Of a DNA stretch of 64,000 nucleotides, positions 22,976-33,452 are shown piece by piece. Below the pieces are notes generated by a model that had not been told where the DNA came from, did no database searches, and saw nothing but the letters and a program-made list of their open reading frames with translations. How positions within the stretch are numbered: the stretch's first letter is position 1; each line of letters starts with the position of its first letter. Origin of the DNA: Zingiber officinale (Eukaryota > Streptophyta > Magnoliopsida > Zingiberales > Zingiberaceae); NCBI RefSeq assembly GCF_018446385.1, contig NC_055987.1, positions 4,361,705-4,425,704 on the forward strand, written 5' to 3'. The translations under genes were made by a program, and so were the position numbers.

Positions 22976-24600
22976 CAGGACTTGCGTGTGCGGTCAGGTA
23001 CTCTAGACCGCGACTTCTGCACTACCATAATAATACTTGGGCGGTCCAGTACGCCGGTATAAAGCTAGGCTTATAGTTTTCACTTTTCAATATTTTTTAT
23101 TTATCATCTTTATTATTATTTCACTTTAAAGATTTCATTCTATCCATTTATCATAATTATTTCGTTTCATATCGAATGATAACATGTTCATATGAAGTAT
23201 GTTAATTTTATCATCATATATAGGGTTCACAGATAAAAAGGCTACAAGTATCAACAAGTAGAATTTCAAAAAGCATGGAGCATGAAAGATTAAGCAAGTC
23301 AAAAAGACAGGTATCAACAAAAGAGATTCAGAATATGTATTTAATGTTTAAAATAATTCTTCCCATATGAATCCAAGTATGAATCCACATGTGAACAAGA
23401 AATACTATCAATTATTTGCCCCTAATGATTTAATTATTCTAATACCCATTTCACTATTTTAAATATCATTTTAATTCTCATTGTAAAACAATTATACAAA
23501 TATATATAATTTCACTATTTTTTTATTTATGCACAAGGATAAATATATAAAAGTCAAAGAGAGATGTCCCCACTTTATATACAGTAAAATTTTCGAGTGT
23601 CAACAGGTCACCGTGCACCACTAGAGCTCGTGTCTACAAACATAATACCAAGCATTACTCAAATAATCAAAATACTATTTAATAAGAATAATGACTTAAA
23701 GTCTAAATATTGTCTATGATTCGAAATCGGTGAATTGTTTTGATCTCACTAGCTCGTACCACTTCGTATTCCTAAATGAAACCTCTATTCTAATCTAGAT
23801 AGTCCTCCTTACTACACATCGATTAACAAAAAGCATCAAAATATACCTTCTACGGGTTAATGTGGTTGCTGGAAAAGAGGACAGCAACTAGGGTTGTTTT
23901 CCCTTCATCACTGGTCGTCTCAGCTAGCTCCGGTGAGCTTTGGCGAACTCCGGCAAAAGGACAGCAGCTAGGGCTGTTGTTGGAGAAAACGAAAGGCAGC
24001 GAGATGCTGCTGTTGGTGGGGGCAAAAGGAGAGAGCAACTAGGGTTGCTGCTCTTGGCTGTTGGAGGAGAAGAAAGACAACAATGTTAGTTGGAGAAGGC
24101 TGAAAACAGAGAGGATGGCTGCTGGAATAGTAAAGGGGAAAGGAAATCTTTTTCCTTTTCACCGGTTGTCTCGGTGAGTTCCGGCGAAGGCCACAGCTAG
24201 CTCCAGTAGCTGCTGTGCTTGGCTAGAAAAGAGGACAGCAACTAGGGCTTTGTTTTCCCCTTTTTTCTGGTGGTCCGGCTAGCTCCGACACACTCCAAGG
24301 AGCTCCGACGGTACTACCAAGATAAAGGGCTGGTGGCTGGAGAAAAAGGCAGCAAGGTTGCCTGCTCTACTCTTCGCTAGAGGAGGAGAAAAGGCACGGG
24401 AGGAGGAAACCAGGGCTGCTGCGATTTTTCTACCGTTGAAGAGAAGCAGAAAAGAGAAGGAATGGGAGAACAAGAAAGAAAAAGAAAAGAAAAGTTAGAG
24501 ATGAGCGTGGTAGGAATAGGTTTGTCCTTTTTTTTATCATTATTTTTTTCCATACTTAACAACCATCCTGATTTAATTCATCATAAACAACGGAGTTAAT
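22976..24600. other. Unclassified region with internal direct repeats
   Basis: No gene recognised. Between 23865 and 24440, words such as AGAGGACAGCAACTAGGG, TTGTTTTCCC, GCTAGCTCCG and TTGCTGCTC recur (for example 23875 and 24228), as in the leader of some retroelements. The opposed reading frames across it are low-complexity by-products. Confidence 0.35.
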
Positions 24601-25309
24601 TAGCCAAACTAACATAAAACTTTTTGATCTCATGATGACATATAACTAAACATGCACACTTGAATTCATCAAAAGCCTGCAGTTAAGACTTGATCAAAAC
24701 CTGCTCCATAGCATGTTCAAACAACTCTCTTCGCGCTCCAACTTTGTCTTTCCATATATCTTAACAAACTTTAGTAGTTGATGGAGTACACGAAGAAATT
24801 GAATCCAAAAATAATTTCAATATCGAGACTAATCAAGATATTTTTTCTAATGAAACAACTTCAATAGTTGGTGAAGACTCAAGAGATATCTCAACTTTAT
24901 AAATTAAATGTTGAGTATCAACATATAAATATGTCAAATGCACAAGTGGAGTTGGCTAGCAATGCTCAAAGTTTTTCTTAATACGAGGATGGAGATATTG
25001 AAGTTAATAGTGACACAGATAATCAATTATCTATTTCAGATGATGTTAGTGATTATTTGTTTTACATGGTATGTATTTTTTTTCATTTTTAATTCATTTA
25101 TATAAGATAAAGTTTCATTACTTTTATATATATTGTGACAGTCATACAGTCCAAGAGGATTGAGCATCTACCAGTTCTGCAGACACATGATGATAATAGT
25201 TCCCCTAGCGGTTAGTTGTTTTGAATTTAAATTACAAAAGTGTTATTTAGTTTGTTATTTATTTATGTATTTCATTTGTTAATTGTTAACACTTTCACAT
25301 TTATAGGTC

Positions 25310-25860
25310 GCACGCTACAGAGGGAGACACATGACACACATTCTGATATTTTGTGACACCAAATCAATGAACAGGGTAAATTATCCATAACTTTTCGTCA
25401 GAGTGATGGACATCTAATTAACCCAAACACAGCTTCATTTATGACCGAGTTAGGTCTCTCAGTAAACACATTTACTCCCTTACAAGCTAAAAGTTGAAAA
25501 CACATCTCTGAGGATAATAAAAGGATGATATACAATCGATTATTAGAAAGTATAAATAATTCAACATATTTATAACCACTTCTTTACTACTAATCACATG
25601 CAAAATAAATTTATTTTGTTCAGACTGCTTTTGATATAATTTTTAGGAGGGTTCATCATCTGCTAAAAAGGAGATCGATCGGTTAATGAGTGCAAGGTAT
25701 AGAGATAATTTAACTAAAATGCATAGCTATTATAAGAAGCTATTGTGTTTTCCTCCTGTTGAGCGTCAACAATAGATGTCAATTGAGTTTTGTGAGATGC
25801 AATTTGACTAGGACTACATGTGCGCTATGTTTGAATTAGAGGCATTTCAAATAACTCATT
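25310..25860 (+). pseudogene. Transposase_24-like (TNPA-type) gene fragment
   Basis: Frame GRTLQRETHDTHSDIL, stop, then QGKLSITFRQSDGHLINPN, TASFMTELGLSVNTFTPLQA, a stop in place of W, and ISEDNKRMIYNRLLE. After an apparent intron comes SSSAKKEIDRLMSARYRDNL and MHSYYKKLL. This is the order seen in the plant Ptta/En/Spm family (PF03004). Several stops make it non-functional. Confidence 0.55.
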
Positions 25861-26387
25861 CTATAACAAATGTCTTTTTTATATAAAAATTTAATTATTT
25901 GTTCTATAACTAATATTTTATTTATACAAGATTTTACGTTGTAGAAATGATCTGTAACAAATGCTAAAAATCTAGAGAAACTCTCATATAGCCATCGTAG
26001 AGGTTTTTAAATCATTCATTCAATATAGTTACAACGGTATAATTACTAATTTTTTAGTTATCATATATTGTTTGTTGAATTAAATATTAACACATTATTT
26101 TTTTTCAAATCGATCCGTCACGGAGAAAAGATCTGATTACTGTCTTTAATGAAACTCTTTATAGCTCGTCAAAAGGGTGGATTAGGGAGAGAGCACAAAC
26201 TACATACGTATTCTATGACCTTATTTAATGAATTTATTTGGGGGGAGGGCTCGACGACCTACTCGTGTTTCATCACTAACCACTTGAAACTTATCTCAAT
26301 TGCAGTGATTTTTTTAAAGGTTAGCGGTGATGTACAAAAAAATTCGTCACTAACATTTAGTTTCCGGGACAAAATATGGGTAATTCG

Positions 26388-26473
26388 TTGCTAATACTAT
26401 CATGGTTAGAGACGAATAATGCTACATTTGTTGCTAATACTATCATGGTTAGTGACGAATAATGCTACATCCG
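26388..26473 (+). repeat. 43-bp tandem pair in the CACTA subterminal region
   Basis: TTGCTAATACTATCATGGTT begins at 26388 and again at 26431, each followed by AG[A/T]GACGAATAATGCTACAT. Subterminal repeats of this sort bind the TNPA-type protein in En/Spm elements. Confidence 0.85.
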
Positions 26474-26745
26474 TTTCTAACCTTGGTGCATTTTAGCAAT
26501 GATTATGGTAATTTTAGCTGCATTTTATGTTATGTCGTTAATCTTAGCAATGAAATATTGACTTTCATCCCTAAGTATAGTTTACGACAAACTTATAGTG
26601 ACAATGTTAATAACAAATATTTATCATGGCTATATACTATTAGCGATGAATTATGTCGTCGCTAAATAATGTTGTTCTTGTAGTGGTTATGCATTTCTGT
26701 CACAATTATCCGAGATTTTACTGTTATCGATTAGCATCTTGATCA

Positions 26746-26930
26746 AGGGTGGAGCTAGGTACAACCCTACTCGGGCTGGAGCCTGGATGCCCGACGGCCG
26801 CGAGAAGAGAAAAATGTCGATTTTACTTAGAAAAACGGAAGAGAAAGCGGAGGCTAGCCGGGGCGTTGGCGTCGGCATCGACGTCGGCGTGGCCCACAGC
26901 TCGGGTAGATCACCCGCGCTGGCTCCGCCA
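26746..26930. mobile_element. Small non-autonomous DNA element (MITE), 185 bp
   Basis: Flanked by identical TTGATCA on both sides (26739-26745 and 26931-26937). Ends are AGGGTGGAGCTAG on the left and CTGGCTCCGCCA on the right, an imperfect inverted repeat (9 of 11). The interior is GC-rich (GGCGTCGGCATCGACGTCGG) and non-coding. The 7-bp duplication does not settle the superfamily. Confidence 0.65.
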
Positions 26931-27128
26931 TTGATCATGATGCTTTAAACAAGGTTAAAAAAAAATAACTAACGCAGTGAATTAAAAAATATATTTTAAA
27001 TTTGAGATTACTTCCCATCTGAAATTATATTTCAATTAGTTGTTATTCTGCAAATTTCATGAGCACCATGTATAAATTTTTTTTTAAGACTTAATGCTAT
27101 ACCCTAACACATAAACGCTAAAATCAAC

Positions 27129-27132
<4 letters not shown>

Positions 27133-27171
<39 letters not shown>
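27133..27171. repeat. (TA)n microsatellite
   Basis: An uninterrupted TA run of about 39 bases. Confidence 0.95.
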
Positions 27172-27174
<3 letters not shown>

Positions 27175-27205
27175 CTATCCTATCCCCTATACCTATGACC
27201 AAATC

Positions 27206-27577
27206 TTTTGGTCCAAAAAAAATGGACTAGGGGATGGATCACTTGCAATTGCGGCCTGATCGTGACCATGATCCGACCACAATTGGTTGTGATCCCTCCT
27301 TGGGTTCACCGTCCCACCAGGTTATAGTTTTGGATCGAGACAAGTGGCCGGAGGCTGCCCGAAGGTTGTCGGCGGTGGGCAAGTGGCCAGGATGTCGGAC
27401 GTTGAGCGGGGGCCAGCCTTCGAGCAATCTCCGGTCACCCATCCCGACCCAAAATATAATCTGAGGGGACGGTGAACTCAGAGAGGGATTGCAACCAATT
27501 GCAGCTGGATCGTGACCACGATCCAGTCGTAATTGCAAGTGGTCCATCCCCTGGTCCATTTTTTTGTGAACCAGGGA
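27206..27577. mobile_element. Foldback element / long inverted repeat, about 370 bp
   Basis: The left arm TTGGTCCAAAAAAAATGGAC, TAGGGGATGGATCACTTGCA and so on pairs along roughly 170 bp with the right arm, which ends ...CCCCTGGTCCATTTTTTTGT. As a result, two nearly identical peptides starting MDHLQLR can be read on opposite strands (27234 on plus, 27544 on minus). A transcript would form one long hairpin. There is no coding function. Confidence 0.8.
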
Positions 27578-28342
27578 ATTTGGCCTCCCTAAACCCTAAA
27601 GCCAAAACCACAAATGGCTAAACCCTACTTTGCTTATGGTGCTCACCTTGTGTTCACCATGTATTTAAAATTTTTTTATTTATGTTTTTTAGAGCTTATT
27701 TAATGGTTAACAACAGGAATAGAGGTTGTTTTTCTTCCTACTTAGAGTTGCAAACGGATTTAACGTTTGCGAGTCTTGTGAGTCAACTAGAAAAATATTT
27801 GATTCATATTTAAAATTAATGAATTCAAGTCGAACATGTTAGATAATTTTTTGAACTGAATTCGAACTCATAATATTTTATTCAATTATTCATCATCACT
27901 CACAAGCATATCTCAAATTAAATTGTAGTTATTTTTACATCATTTTAATTAAAATATACTTAAATTAATGTCCGAATAATTTGAACTGAACTCGAATTTA
28001 AGTCATTTTGACTTATAATCGAATTAAGGTTCGATTATACTCGAATTAAGGTTCGAACAATTCAAATCAAACTCGAGTTCGAATTTTATTTCCAATTGAG
28101 CTCGAGATAAAATTATTTATATTTTCAAAAAATTTAAATATCATATATATTTTTAGAACCTACCTAGTTCCATCTTCTCTTAGACGAGGCAAGTGTTTAT
28201 TGATAGGGAATTTGATTTATCGGTGAGTGGAAAAGAATGAGCAAGGAGAAGCAATGCGTAGGATTGAAGTGGATGGCTGATGGACTGGGTATGCATGATT
28301 TCTCTCACGTTCAGTAGTTAAGACGATAATCGACGTTGCTCG
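27578..28342. other. Intergenic, no gene seen
   Basis: AT-rich, with repeated TCGAATT/TTCGAAC words at 27780-28110 and a short CCCTAAACCCTAAA at 27587. The last three bases, TCG, are the left target-site copy of the CACTA element. Confidence 0.4.
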
Positions 28343-28515
28343 TACTGCAATAAAAATGACTTTTCGCAGCGTACAAGATCACCTTCCGTAGCGTGCATTG
28401 CACGCTACATAGTTTAAAGCGGTTGCAAGTCATTAGTATTGACGGCGTGCATTGCACGCCGTAGAAAAGATCATCGACAACGTGCATTGAACGCTGCGGA
28501 AACAACTATTGACAG
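28343..28515. repeat. Left terminus and subterminal repeats of the CACTA element
   Basis: After the terminus come palindromic words GTAGCGTGCATTGCACGCTA (about 28392), GGCGTGCATTGCACGCC (about 28443) and ACGTGCATTGAACGCTGCGG (about 28481), likely binding sites for the TNPA-type protein. Confidence 0.75.
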
Positions 28516-30113
28516 AAACAACTATTGGCTAGGATGCGGAAACAACATATAAGTGTAGATTCCAAATTAACTTATTTTATGTATGTTTTTAATTACAAAC
28601 ATGTTCTTGTTGATTCTGTTACCTCATACTTTGTAAAAACATGGACTTCATTTCTTGCATTTCTTGTTGAATGGGCCTCATTTCTTGCATTTCTTGTTGA
28701 AGGTTATGTACCATAGCTTGAAGTTGTTTAACAGTTTGATTTTGTAGCACAGAAGTTCCAACTTTAGATGGTGTAACTCCAAAGCCCAATCCACGCACTC
28801 TACCCCTTGTTTCCTTGCCAAACACAATGCTAATTGCATCATCAGCAATGTTAGTAGTCTTTTGAGATTCTGGTGGGCATTCTTGTATTTCTTTCTGCAA
28901 ATAAAAAAGTTGATTTATAAGAAAATAACAAATTTAAGTAACCCAATTTTTTTTTTCTTTTGAGCTTCTTCAAATAAAAAAGACATAATCTTATTACCAT
29001 TTTCTCTCCAACTGCTTGAGTACTAGGTTTCCCATTTTTTTCTTGTGACCTTCAATCCAAACTTGTGATCTTGTAATTTGTCTATCTAGCGGACTTGTTT
29101 TTTCCTTAGATATAGAAATATTAGAAAAAAATAGTTAGAAACAATATTCAATAATTAATTTAGAAATATAAAAAATAATATTTATCATAATGTGAGCCAA
29201 ACGAGCATAACCTCTCCGGCTCATCGTGTAAATGTGGTCTTGTTTTTCTCTCATTGCTCTAAATCTCGCACTCTTTTCCTGAGATTTACCAAACAAATCA
29301 AGACATTAATTAGAAATTACACTAAAATAAAGGAAAAGAAGAGGTGCAGTATAAACATATTTATTCAGTCATATCCTTTATGAAGTCACATGGCATAAAA
29401 TGATTTTACCCAATATTAATTGGTCTGACAAACGACACCACAAAACTATAGCGTGCAAAGTTTTGGGAACCTGATCTATTGATAACATTTTCAAGCCATT
29501 AAAATAATATTGAAATAGCACCAAAGTACATTCTAGCCTTCATCGATTTAGAATATACACTCATATATAAGACAGAAAACTCTGAAAGTTAAACATGTGT
29601 TAGTATTGTTGTTACACTGTTGTTGATTACTAATAGAAGAACTTCAAATTAGTAATCAAGTATTAGCACTTTTGTTGCACAGATAATTGACCACAAATTG
29701 ACCAAAGCACGTGTAAGCAAAACACGGACAAAATTGGCCCAAGGAAGCAAGAAAGCTCACAAACTTATGTAGCCATCAGAACGGGCAGACTTGGACATCT
29801 CAACAATATCAAAATACTCTAGTTGACAAAAAGAAAAAGAATGGAGGATAAGAAATCAGGTGAGAAAAAATGGACAAGATAAAATGGGACTTGAGTTTTT
29901 TATATTCTGATGTCGAGTAAGAAGGAGATTTGATCTCTAATGATGAATGCTATCATCAGAAAAGCTTATTCTTTAAGTTGTCAAGGAAGAACAACCAGTT
30001 GGATGCCAAATCCTGCTTAATGCAAACAAACTTGAGGGATATTATTAAAAGCAGAGAAATTTGCCTACAGCCATGGAAATGAATTCAGTATATTATTGAG
30101 AAAAATAATAGTC

Positions 30114-31037
30114 AGTTGGTGCAGCGGAGACCGGCAAAAGGGGGGTGAATTGCTGAAAACAAAAATTAAACTATACCCTCCTCATACTTTCAACTCAATT
30201 AGTGCAATAGTGATAAATTAATAAAGCAATAAAAACTAAATAAAGAAATACAGAGAAGATCAGGATTTTAACCTGATTACAATCAAGAAGGTTGTTAATC
30301 CAGGGCAGTAGAAAAAAGTGCAGTAGAAAAATTCTCCTTCTCTGAAGGCGGAGAAGCCTTTTACACTTTGGAAGCTCAGAACTATTGCTAGGAAACACTA
30401 CACAGTTGATTGCTTGAGTTGTTATTGAATTCCTAGCTCCAGGGGCCTTTATATAGGCCCTGGAAATCTTATCCCGAGAGTCCAAGGCGCCTCCAACAGG
30501 GTTTAAGGCGCCTCCAACTCAATCTGCGGATAAAACTTTATCCGCAGTGCAAACGGTCAAACTAGCCTGCTCAAGGCGCCTTAAACAATTCATTCAAGGC
30601 GCCTTCAATGTGTTTAAGGCGCCTTCAAGGTTCCTGCTACAGTAATTTCTGCTACAGTAACTTCCAGCCTCTTTTGACTCCTTTTCTTCTTCACTTTGTC
30701 TTCCGAAGCTCCGTTTGTTTGGGTGATTTTGGCCAACCGAAATAGGGCTCACCCGAACCCAATTTTCGGCCTTCCTCGAGCAGCCTTCCGTCCCGGCTTA
30801 ACGTCCCTCGAACGCCACGCACGCTCTTCACGCCCACCGGAGTACTCTTCCGCAGCTCTCTCGTCCTTCGGACGCACCGAGCCCGTCGGCTCCCTTCCCG
30901 TGCCGTCCTTCTCGCTAGCTGCGTCTTCGCTCGACTTCTTGTGTTCCTAAGCTCCTGCACACTCAGACACAGGGATCAAACACAGCAGGACCTAACCAAC
31001 TTGGTTGATCACATCAAAACTACCACGGGGTCCAACA
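30114..31037 (-). repeat. 3' LTR of the gag-only copia element (924 bp)
   Basis: Near-identical to 32493-33452. It carries AAGGCGCCTT-type palindromes at 30480-30625, a TATATAGG motif near 30450 and the CCAACA end at 31037. The first base pair of the terminus is AG instead of TG. Confidence 0.9.
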
Positions 31038-31950
31038 ATCTCCCCCTTTTTGATGTGCATCAACCCAAGTTCAAGTTAGAGTCAAAATAGACATATAAAG
31101 TAATTTTAAAAAAAAATTACTAAACTAACAAGTTAAGTATAATTTTTGCAATTAGCAAAATTGCAACAAAAAATAGAAAAAGAAATTTAAATTTTAAATT
31201 TTTTCTAACTCCCCCTAAACTTGTACTTTTCTCTTCCCCTTTGATCACAGCAAAAACGGGGTTAATAAAAATAGAGAGAATTATCCAACAATATGTTAGG
31301 TAAAATAAATGGTTCAAAAATATTCCAAGTAAGAATGAAATTTTGAAAAATTTTCTAGCTAAAATTTTGCAAGTCAAAAAGTTTCCACAAAAAAAATTTT
31401 CAAGTTAAAAAATTTTCCAAAAAATTTTAGTAAAATAAATTTTTGAATTTTTCAGAAGAATATTTAAAAAAAATCTAAGTTAAATTACTTTTTAGAATTA
31501 TAGAAAAGGCTTTTAACTTAGGCGAAAATAATATATTTTTTTTTATTATTATTAAAACAAAATTCATTCTCAAGTTATTGTCATTTCTCTTACCTTATTA
31601 TGATATCTAAATTTTCACTTTAGTTTATCATAATTTTTTAGATTTAAGGAAAACAATATTAAGTATGCGAAAAATTGTTTTGACAAAATAATTGATAAAA
31701 GATCTTTTGATAATTCGTTCGACAAATTATTTTGTAACTCACAAGAATCTTTTGGCAATGTTTTTAGTTTCAGAAATTCTTTCAACAAAATAGTTGGTAA
31801 AAAATATTTCGACGGTGTTTTTAATTGGAAAGATTCGTTCGACAAAATTTTTTCTAATCCAGAAAATTCTTTCGAAGATTTAATTTTTAATTCGCAAAAA
31901 TTTTCAGGTACCTTCTCGATTAATGTAATTAATTGTTCAGAAGGTGGAAA
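31038..31950. other. AT-rich non-coding spacer of the gag-only copia element
   Basis: Lies between the gag stop and the purine tract. It contains repeated AAATTTT and TCTTTCGA/ATTCGTTCGACAAA words. No domain is recognisable in the short frames here. Confidence 0.6.
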
Positions 31951-32427
31951 TCATACCTGACTTACCTTGTCAGCTGTTGATTCTCCCCCTGTCGAGTTGC
32001 TTTCTTCCGAAGTCTCTTCCCCTTCATCGATGCTCATCTGGGATGAACTTTCTGTGGCTTCAGGATGGAATTCGGCTGTTGGGGTTGTTGCGGCATTTAC
32101 CTTGGATTCAGACTCTTCATAGATCTTTAAGAACTTTTCCCAAAGTTCTTTTGCGCTATTGTACTCTCCGACTTTGTCGAGATATACATTTGGTATTGTG
32201 GTTAGAAGATGAAATTCAGCCCGCGCATTTGCCATCGACTCATCACGTTGCTTCTCGTTCCAGAGGTATTTCTTGAGCTCTTCTCCGTTTACTTTCTTTG
32301 GTGCTTCATAACTAGATTTCATTATTAAATAAATATCAAAATCAGACTTAAGGTATACCTCCATTTTTTGCTTTCATGAAGCAAACTCCCCCTCGAATGC
32401 AGGTGGGTAGTCACTGGCTCCGGCCAT
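31951..32427 (-). pseudogene. gag fragment of the copia element
   Basis: ATG at 32427 gives MAGASDYPPAFEGEFAS, then TGA where W is expected, then KMEVYLKSDFDIYLIM, WNEKQRDESMANARAEFHLL and YNSAKELWEKFLKIYE. This is the usual copia gag pattern (DUF4219 then UBN2 type). It ends after an acidic, Ser/Glu-rich segment at 31951, before any zinc knuckle. Confidence 0.75.
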
Positions 32428-32479
32428 CGTCTAGATCTTCGTGCTTCAGTCGGCGGTTAGTCCTTCTGAGACGGTTCGG

Positions 32480-32490
32480 CTCTGATACCA
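32480..32490 (-). other. Primer-binding site (initiator Met tRNA type)
   Basis: Minus-strand TGGTATCAGAG, two bases from the LTR end, as in most Ty1/copia elements. Confidence 0.85.
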
Positions 32491-32492
32491 CT

Positions 32493-33452
32493 TGTTGGTG
32501 CAGCGGAGGCCGGCAAGAGGGGGGTGAATTGCTGAAAACAAAAATTAAACTATACCCTCCTCGTACTTTCAACTCAATTAGTGCAATAGTGACAAATTAA
32601 TAAAGCAATAAAAACTAAATAAAGAAATACAGAGAAGATCAGGATTTTAACCTGGTTACAACTAAGAAGGTTGTTAATCCAGGGCAGTAGAAAAAAGCGC
32701 AGTAGAAAAATTCTCCTTCTCTGAAGGCGGAGAAGCCTTTTACACTTTGGAAGCTCAGAACTATTGCTAGGAAACACTACACAGTTGATTGCTTGAGTTG
32801 TTGTTGAATTCCTAGCTCCAGGGGCCTTTATATAGGCCCTGGAAATCTTATCCCGAGAGTCCAAGGCGCCTCCAACAGGGTTTAATGCGCCTCCAACTCA
32901 ATCTGCGGATAAAACTTTATCCGCATCACAAACGGTCAAACTAGCCTGCTCAAGGCGCCTTAAACAATTCATTCAAAGCGCCTTCAATGGGTTTAAGGCG
33001 CCTTCAATGTGTTTAAGGCGCCTTCAAGGTTCCTGCTACAGTAATTTCTGCTACAGTAATTTCTGCTACAGTAACTTCCAGCCTCTTTTGACTCCTTTTC
33101 TTCTTCACTTTGTCTTCCGAAGCTCCGTTTGTTTGGGTGATTTTGGCCAACCGAAATAGGGATCACCCAAACCCAATTTCCGGCCATCCTCGAGCAGCCT
33201 TCCGTCCCGGCTTAACGTCCCTCGAACGCTGCGCACGCTCTTCACGCCCACCGGAGTACTCTTCCGCAGCTCTCTAATCTTTCGGACGCACCGAGCCCGT
33301 CGGCTCCCTTCCCGTGCCGTCCTTCTCGCTAGCTGCGTCTTCCGCTCGACTTCCTTTGTTCCTAAGCTCCTGCACACTCAGACACAGGGATCAAACACAG
33401 CAGGACCTAACCAACTTGGTTGATCACATCAAAACTACCACGGGGTCCAACA
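32493..33452 (-). repeat. 5' LTR of the gag-only copia element (960 bp)
   Basis: Ends TGTTGG...CCAACA. Compared with the other LTR it has extra copies of TTTAAGGCGCCTTCAATG and of the CTGCTACAGTAATTT word near 32990-33075, which explains its greater length. Confidence 0.9.

Larger units (their letters stand above)
24770..26685 (+). mobile_element. CACTA (En/Spm) element remnant, right end only
   Basis: Ends at 26685 in TTGTTCTTGTAGTG, i.e. CACTACAAGAACAA read from the outside, the canonical CACTA terminus. The subterminal part is full of TAGTGACGAAT / GCTAATA words. A decayed Transposase_24-type gene is upstream in the same orientation. No matching left terminus was found, so the left boundary (set where exon-like sequence starts) is arbitrary. 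Confidence 0.65.
30114..33452 (-). mobile_element. Non-autonomous copia (SIRE-like) element with gag only, nested in the CACTA element
   Basis: Two LTRs (30114-31037 and 32493-33452) in the same orientation flank 1.45 kb. Next to the right LTR is the primer-binding site TGGTATCAGAG on minus (32480-32490), complementary to initiator methionine tRNA. Next to the left LTR is the purine tract AAAAAGGGGGAGAT. Only a gag fragment lies inside, with no protease, integrase or RT. The flanking bases TAGTC and AGCTT do not match, so one end may have been altered. It interrupts an intron of the Transposase_24-like gene. Confidence 0.85.
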
